Source: Flavobacteriales bacterium
GTDB taxonomy: Bacteria > Bacteroidota > Bacteroidia > Flavobacteriales_E > Vicingaceae
Direction of reading: 5' to 3'
Assembly: GCA_002402165.1 (NCBI GenBank)
Contig: NVVI01000001.1
Location: forward strand, 133,886-145,171
Length of the DNA stretch: 11,286 bases
The position numbers were made by a program, and so were the translations under genes. Position 1 is the first letter of the stretch, and every line of letters starts with the position of its first letter. Positions 7,560 through 11,286 of this stretch are shown piece by piece. Below the pieces are notes generated by a model. It did no database searches. It saw only the letters and a list, made by a program, of their open reading frames with translations, and was not told where the DNA came from.

Positions 7560-7850
7560 TTATATATTGCTATAGAAATCTATAACATCTCCTTCAGCAA
7601 CAGTTATAATTGCCTTTTTAAATTTATTTGTCTTTCCTTTAATTAATCCAGCTTTTGTATTCCTCGTTTTTGTCTTCCCTCCATAGTTCATGGTATTCAC
7701 TGCTTCAACAGAAACACCATAAGCTTTCTCAATCGCTTTCTTAATCTCTATTTTATTTGCTGCATGATTAACAACAAAACCATAACGATTTAGCTTCTCG
7801 CTTTGGTCAGTCATTTTTTCAGATACAACAGGTTTTATTAAAACTTCCAT
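7560..7850 (-). CDS. rplW: 50S ribosomal protein uL23 (L23)
   Basis: uL23 sits at the peptide tunnel exit and is the main docking site for trigger factor and SRP. The product has 96 residues, the usual length. It begins MEVLIKPVVSEKMTDQSEKL (1-20), the family-typical opening in which a short strand leads into IxKPxxxEK. It continues with NRYGFVVNHAANKIEIKKAIEKAYGVSVEAVNT and the basic loop YGGKTKTRNTKAGLIKGKTNKFKKAI, and ends TVAEGDVIDFYSNI. It lies 7 bases after rplD. AGGG abuts the ATG directly, too close to act as an SD sequence. The order L4-L23-L2 is canonical. Confidence 0.98.
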   Translation of the reverse strand: MEVLIKPVVSEKMTDQSEKLNRYGFVVNHAANKIEIKKAIEKAYGVSVEAVNTMNYGGKTKTRNTKAGLIKGKTNKFKKAIITVAEGDVIDFYSNI

Positions 7851-7857
7851 CCCTAAT

Positions 7858-8484
7858 TTACTTTAAAATATTTTCTATTTTCTCAATAGACCCTTCTAAC
7901 AAAATAATACTTGACGCATTCATTAAATCGTAAGTATTTATTTGAGAGGCAGTTACAACTTTTGTCCTCTTTAAATTTCGGGAGGACAAATATACATTTT
8001 TATTTGAATCAGAAAGCACTATTAAAGACTTTTTATCTAACACATCTAAATTGTTCAATAAGTCAATATATTTCTTGGTCTGTGGTGCATCAAATGTAAA
8101 ATTCTCAAGAACAGTAATAGCACCTTCTTTAGCTTTATATGACAAAGCAGATTTACGAGCCAACCGTTTCTGTTTGATGTTTAATTTAAAACCATAATCT
8201 CTTGGTTTTGGTCCAAATACTCGACCCCCACCTCTAAATAAAGGGTTTTTAATATCGCCAGCACGAGCAGTACCTGTCCCTTTTTGTTTTTTAATTTTCC
8301 TTGTACTTCCTTTTACCTCTCCTCTTTCTTTCGTTTTATGAGTACCCTGCCTTTGATTTGCTAAGTATTGCTTAACATCTAAATAAATAGCATGATCATT
8401 TGGTTCAATTTCGTAGATAGACTTATCCAAAGAAACTTTCTTCTTTGTATCCTTACCACTAATATTTTTTACAACTATATCCAT
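7858..8484 (-). CDS. rplD: 50S ribosomal protein uL4 (L4)
   Basis: uL4 binds 23S rRNA early in assembly, and its long loop reaches the peptide tunnel constriction. In E. coli and relatives it also represses its own S10 operon. The product has 208 residues, normal for the family. The extended loop (about 44-95) carries [23 protein letters not shown] and then [10 protein letters not shown], the conserved tunnel segment where macrolide-resistance changes can occur; nothing abnormal is seen. The globular domain follows, with [17 protein letters not shown] and a C-terminal [21 protein letters not shown]. The leader has an unusually good SD sequence (AGAGGAG, 7-base spacer). It lies 15 bases after rplC and 7 before rplW. 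Confidence 0.98.
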   Translation of the reverse strand: MDIVVKNISGKDTKKKVSLDKSIYEIEPNDHAIYLDVKQYLANQRQGTHKTKERGEVKGSTRKIKKQKGTGTARAGDIKNPLFRGGGRVFGPKPRDYGFKLNIKQKRLARKSALSYKAKEGAITVLENFTFDAPQTKKYIDLLNNLDVLDKKSLIVLSDSNKNVYLSSRNLKRTKVVTASQINTYDLMNASSIILLEGSIEKIENILK

Positions 8485-8491
8485 TTCTATT

Positions 8492-8498
8492 CTCCTCT
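8492..8498 (-). promoter_or_regulatory. Shine-Dalgarno sequence of rplD (AGAGGAG)
   Basis: In the 15-base rplC-rplD gap the mRNA reads UAGAGGAGAAUAGAA and then AUG. GAGGAG matches the anti-SD region, and the spacer to the start is 7 bases. It is one of only three clear SD sequences in the window and confirms the start at 8484. Confidence 0.8.
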
Positions 8499-8499
8499 A

Positions 8500-9117
8500 T
8501 TATTTTTCAATTAATACAAAAGAACCTCTAGCTCCAGAAATCGATCCCTTTACTACAATTAAATTCTTATCTGAATACACTTTTACAACTCTAAGGTTTT
8601 GTTGTGTTACTCTATCGCCACCCATTCTTCCTGCCATTTTCATTCCTTTCATTACTCTTGACGGAGTAGAACCTGCACCTAAAGAACCTGGTGCTCTTAA
8701 TCTATTATGTTGACCGTGGGTTGCATCTCCAACTCCATGAAATCCGTGTCTTTTTACAACCCCTTGAAAACCTTTACCTTTTGAAGTCCCAACAACATCT
8801 ACCCAATCTCCTTCTTCAAACATTTCTACAGTAATAATATCTCCCAAGTTTTTTTCATCTTCAAAATCTTGAAATTCAACCACTTTCCTTTTTGGTGATG
8901 TGTTAGCTTTCTTAAAGTGTCCTTGTAATGCTTTCGGAGTATTTTTTTCTCTCTTATCTCCAAAAGATAACTGAACTGCATCATAGCCATCGGTATCTAC
9001 CTTTTTTACTTGTGTAACAACACAAGGACCAGCCTCTATCACTGTGCATGGTATATTCTTACCCTCGGCACTGTAGACACTAGTCATACCTATTTTTTTA
9101 CCTATCAATCCTGGCAT
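8500..9117 (-). CDS. rplC: 50S ribosomal protein uL3 (L3)
   Basis: uL3 starts assembly of the 23S 3' domain, and a loop reaches toward the peptidyl-transferase centre. The product has 205 residues. It begins [20 protein letters not shown] and has the beta-barrel core ([19 protein letters not shown]). The signature is [21 protein letters not shown] (110-130) followed by [34 protein letters not shown]. At residue 148 there is Ala where E. coli has Gln150, the residue methylated by PrmB, so that modification is not possible at this site. It lies 106 bases after rpsJ, the longest gap in the window, which holds a hairpin. The leader (AAAAUAAGUAACAA) has no SD sequence. Confidence 0.98.
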   Translation of the reverse strand: MPGLIGKKIGMTSVYSAEGKNIPCTVIEAGPCVVTQVKKVDTDGYDAVQLSFGDKREKNTPKALQGHFKKANTSPKRKVVEFQDFEDEKNLGDIITVEMFEEGDWVDVVGTSKGKGFQGVVKRHGFHGVGDATHGQHNRLRAPGSLGAGSTPSRVMKGMKMAGRMGGDRVTQQNLRVVKVYSDKNLIVVKGSISGARGSFVLIEK

Positions 9118-9161
9118 TTGTTACTTATTTTAATTATTTAATTATTCCTTTTCTTATTAAA

Positions 9162-9182
9162 ATCCCAAAACAAGTTTGGGAT
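9162..9182 (-). promoter_or_regulatory. Perfect 8-bp hairpin in the 106-base rpsJ-rplC gap
   Basis: In the mRNA sense, AUCCCAAA, loop CUUGU, UUUGGGAU forms a perfect 8-bp stem with a 5-base loop, followed by UUUAAU. It lies about 41 bases after the rpsJ stop and 44 before the rplC start. Only three of the eight pairs are G-C and the U-run is short, so it would be a poor terminator. It could be an attenuator, a processing site or a ribosomal-protein target. The rest of 9118-9223 is AT-rich, with no open frame and no convincing promoter. Confidence 0.5.
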
Positions 9183-9223
9183 GTATTCAATTAATGTTTC
9201 TAAAAACTAAAAACAAAGTTTCA

Positions 9224-9529
9224 TTACACCTTAATTTGTACATCTACACCACTTGGCAACTCTAATTTCATAAGAGCATCAACAGTCTTCGAGGAAGAAC
9301 CGTAAATATCAATTAGTCTTTTATAAGAACATAATTGAAATTGCTCTCTTGCTTTTTTGTTAACGTGTGGTGACCTTAACACTGTAAAAATTCTTTTGTG
9401 AGTTGGAAGAGGTATTGGACCACTAACTACTGCTCCTGTACTTTTTACAGTTTTTACAATTTTTTCAGCTGATCTATCAACTAAATTGAAATCGTAAGAT
9501 TTAAGTTTTATTCTAATTTTTTGGCTCAT
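9224..9529 (-). CDS. rpsJ: 30S ribosomal protein uS10 (S10, NusE)
   Basis: uS10 is part of the small-subunit head. Free of the ribosome it is NusE, partnering NusB in transcription antitermination and linking NusG to the ribosome. The product has 101 residues, the standard length. It begins [20 protein letters not shown] (1-20). The conserved block [31 protein letters not shown] (35-65) includes the long loop that inserts into the head, and the end [14 protein letters not shown] (88-101) is hallmark. The gene starts only 11 bases after fusA, so there is no long S10 leader as in E. coli. No SD sequence is visible (UAUAUAUAAGA before AUG). A 106-base spacer separates it from rplC. Confidence 0.99.
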   Translation of the reverse strand: MSQKIRIKLKSYDFNLVDRSAEKIVKTVKSTGAVVSGPIPLPTHKRIFTVLRSPHVNKKAREQFQLCSYKRLIDIYGSSSKTVDALMKLELPSGVDVQIKV

Positions 9530-9540
9530 TCTTATATATA

Positions 9541-11286
9541 TTAAGCTTCTACTTTTCCTTTCGCTTTATCAATTACTTCTTCAGCAATACCTTTTGGGGC
9601 TGCTTCGAAATGTGAAAATTCCATTGTTGATGTCGCTCTACCAGAAGACATTGTTCTTAAATCAGTAACGTATCCAAACATTTCTGATAAAGGCACTTTT
9701 GCTTTTACGATTTTCGCTCCAGCTCTATCATCCATTCCGTCTACTTGCCCTCTTCTTCTATTCAAATCACCGACAATATCACCCATATTTTCTTCTGGAG
9801 TAACAACTTCTAATTTCATAATTGGCTCTAAAAGAACAGGGTTAGCTTGTGGCATCGCATTTTTATATGCGATTTTTGCTGCAATCTCGAAAGATAATTG
9901 ATCTGAATCGACAGCATGGAATGAACCATCTAATATGGTGATTTTTAAACTATCAACTGGGAAACCAGCCAATACTCCAGATTTCATCGCTTCTTTAAAA
10001 CCTTTTTCAATTGAAGGAATAAATTCTTTAGGAATATTACCTCCTTTAACTTTATCAATAAACTCTAACCCTTCTTGTTCTAAATCTTCTACAGGCTCTA
10101 AAATAAAAGAAATATCTGCAAATTTACCACGACCACCAGATTGCTTTTTATAAACTTCTCTATGCTCAATAGTACCAGTAATTGCTTCCTTGTATGCAAC
10201 TTGAGGTGCTCCTTGATTACACTCTACTGCAAATTCTCTTTTTAAGCGATCTAAAATAATATCTAAGTGCAATTCTCCCATTCCACTCAATACTGTTTGA
10301 CCAGAATCTTGATCAGTATGAATTGTTAATGTTGGATCCTCTTCAGATAATTTACCTAAACCAACGCCTAATTTATCAACATCTGCTTGAGTTTTAGGCT
10401 CAATAGCAATACTAATTACTGGGTCTGGAAAATCCATAGATTCTAATACAATAGGGTGTTTTAAATCACACAAAGTATCACCAGTTTTAATATCCTTAAA
10501 TCCAATTAATGCAGCAATATCACCACATCCCAATGCAGGAACCTGATTTTGTTTATTTGCATGCATTTGAAAAATTCTTGAAATTCTTTCTTTCTTTCCT
10601 GTTCTAGTATTTAACACATATGAACCTGCATCTAAGTTGCCAGAATAACACCTTGTAAAACATAAACGTCCAACAAAAGGATCTGTAGCAATTTTAAATG
10701 CTAATGCTGAGAAAGGCTCATCAAAAGTTGGCTTTCTAAATTCTACCTCATCCGTATCAGGATTAATTCCTTCAACTGCGGAGGTATCTAGTGGAGAAGG
10801 TAAAATTTCCATTACCATATCCAACATCGCCTGAACTCCTTTGTTTTTAAATGCAGAACCACACATCATCGGAATAACTTTTCCTGAAATGGTAGCTTCT
10901 CTTAATGCTGCTAAAATTTCTTTTTCTGTTAAAGATTCTGAATCCTCAAAATACTTCTCTAATAAAGTATCATCAAATTCTGCAACAGCTTCTAATAATT
11001 TCTCTCTGTATTCTGTTGCTTCTTCAAGAATATCCTCAGGAATATCAATCGTCTCGAAAGTCATCCCTTGGTCTTCTTCATTCCAAACAATTCCCTTAAA
11101 ATTAATTAAATCTACCACACCTTTAAAGTCCTCTTCATTTCCAATAGGAATTTGTAACGGCAAAGCATGACTTCCTAACATTTCTTTCACCTGACGGCAA
11201 ACCATTAAAAAATCAGCACCTTGTCTATCCATTTTGTTTACAAACCCAATCCTTGGAACATTATAGTTGTCAGCTAATCTCCAGTT
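9541..11286 (-). CDS. fusA: Elongation factor G, 5' part missing (window edge)
   Basis: EF-G is the GTPase that moves tRNAs and mRNA through the ribosome and, with RRF, splits ribosomes for recycling. The frame is open to the right edge, giving 581 C-terminal residues. The visible start ([16 protein letters not shown]) leads straight into the G4 motif NKMD at visible residues 17-20, and the G5-type SAF follows at 144-146. G1 to G3 lie outside; roughly 125 residues are missing by comparison with about 700-residue homologues. Later domains are seen through [19 protein letters not shown] (domain III), [20 protein letters not shown] and [15 protein letters not shown] (domain IV, with the conserved His), and [19 protein letters not shown] (domain V). 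It ends 11 bases before rpsJ, with no tuf between. The domain IV sequence fits a canonical translocase. Confidence 0.98.
   Translation of the reverse strand, partial: NWRLADNYNVPRIGFVNKMDRQGADFLMVCRQVKEMLGSHALPLQIPIGNEEDFKGVVDLINFKGIVWNEEDQGMTFETIDIPEDILEEATEYREKLLEAVAEFDDTLLEKYFEDSESLTEKEILAALREATISGKVIPMMCGSAFKNKGVQAMLDMVMEILPSPLDTSAVEGINPDTDEVEFRKPTFDEPFSALAFKIATDPFVGRLCFTRCYSGNLDAGSYVLNTRTGKKERISRIFQMHANKQNQVPALGCGDIAALIGFKDIKTGDTLCDLKHPIVLESMDFPDPVISIAIEPKTQADVDKLGVGLGKLSEEDPTLTIHTDQDSGQTVLSGMGELHLDIILDRLKREFAVECNQGAPQVAYKEAITGTIEHREVYKKQSGGRGKFADISFILEPVEDLEQEGLEFIDKVKGGNIPKEFIPSIEKGFKEAMKSGVLAGFPVDSLKITILDGSFHAVDSDQLSFEIAAKIAYKNAMPQANPVLLEPIMKLEVVTPEENMGDIVGDLNRRRGQVDGMDDRAGAKIVKAKVPLSEMFGYVTDLRTMSSGRATSTMEFSHFEAAPKGIAEEVIDKAKGKVEA

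Noticed and set aside
9161..9182. Rho-independent terminator between rpsJ and rplC
   Set aside because: The stem has only three G-C pairs and the following U-run is short and broken by A residues. A full terminator inside an essential ribosomal operon is also unlikely; it is kept only as a possible structured element.
9118..9223. Bacteroidota-type promoter (TTTG and TAnnTTTG boxes) upstream of rplC
   Set aside because: TTTG-like words are present but none pairs with a good TAnnTTTG at suitable spacing. The best match, TTGTTTTG, lies in the hairpin with the wrong distance.
10841..11170. Plus-strand frames of 109 and 64 codons opposite fusA
   Set aside because: Both are antisense to well-conserved EF-G sequence and overlap each other in different frames; there is no coding evidence.
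11230..11232. ATG in fusA as a possible true start of a shortened EF-G
   Set aside because: It is the Met of the G4 motif NKMD. The frame continues upstream with typical EF-G sequence to the window edge, so the gene is cut by the edge, not truncated.
1..11286. A hidden novel system, mobile element, CRISPR array or inserted gene
   Set aside because: Every stretch over 110 bases is accounted for by a recognised translation gene in conserved order. No extra gene or repeat array is visible.

Overview
The window is a block of core translation genes, all on the minus strand, so transcription runs from the right edge to the left edge. In transcription order it holds fusA (5' part missing), rpsJ, rplC, rplD, rplW, rplB, rpsS, rplV, rpsC, rplP, rpmC, rpsQ, rplN, rplX, rplE, rpsN, rpsH, rplF, rplR, rpsE, rpmD and rplO (3' end missing). 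This is the end of a str-type cluster joined directly to a complete S10 cluster and most of the spc cluster. No plus-strand gene, RNA gene, mobile element, CRISPR array or foreign insertion is visible. Coding density is very high. No gap between genes exceeds 106 bases and most are under 30.

The source looks like a member of the Bacteroidota, probably a Flavobacteriia-like organism. The DNA is strongly AT-rich. fusA is followed at once by rpsJ with no tuf between them. uL22 has an N-terminal extension, uS3 ends in a Gly/Lys/Arg-rich tail, and uS14 is the long form without zinc ligands. Most start codons have A/U-rich leaders with no Shine-Dalgarno (SD) sequence. Genus or species cannot be assigned from this alone.

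Right part (9224-11286): the C-terminal 581 residues of EF-G, then uS10. Middle (3945-9117): uL3, uL4, uL23, uL2, uS19, uL22, uS3, uL16, uL29, uS17 and uL14, all full length. Left part (1-3926): uL24, uL5, uS14, uS8, uL6, uL18, uS5, uL30 and uL15. uL15 carries a long charged tail that runs off the left edge. The products assemble into the 30S and 50S subunits, and EF-G drives translocation on the finished ribosome. Tight spacing, a 4-base overlap (rplX/rplE) and a 1-base overlap (rplV/rpsC) imply polycistronic expression with translational coupling.

No new biological system is evident; this is a conserved housekeeping region. The points worth checking are regulatory. Only three of the 21 visible starts (rplD, rplE, rpsH) have clear SD sequences. 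The three longest gaps (rpsJ-rplC, rpsH-rplF, rplW-rplB) each contain an inverted repeat able to fold in the mRNA. uL15 has an unusual C-terminal extension of at least about 50 residues.
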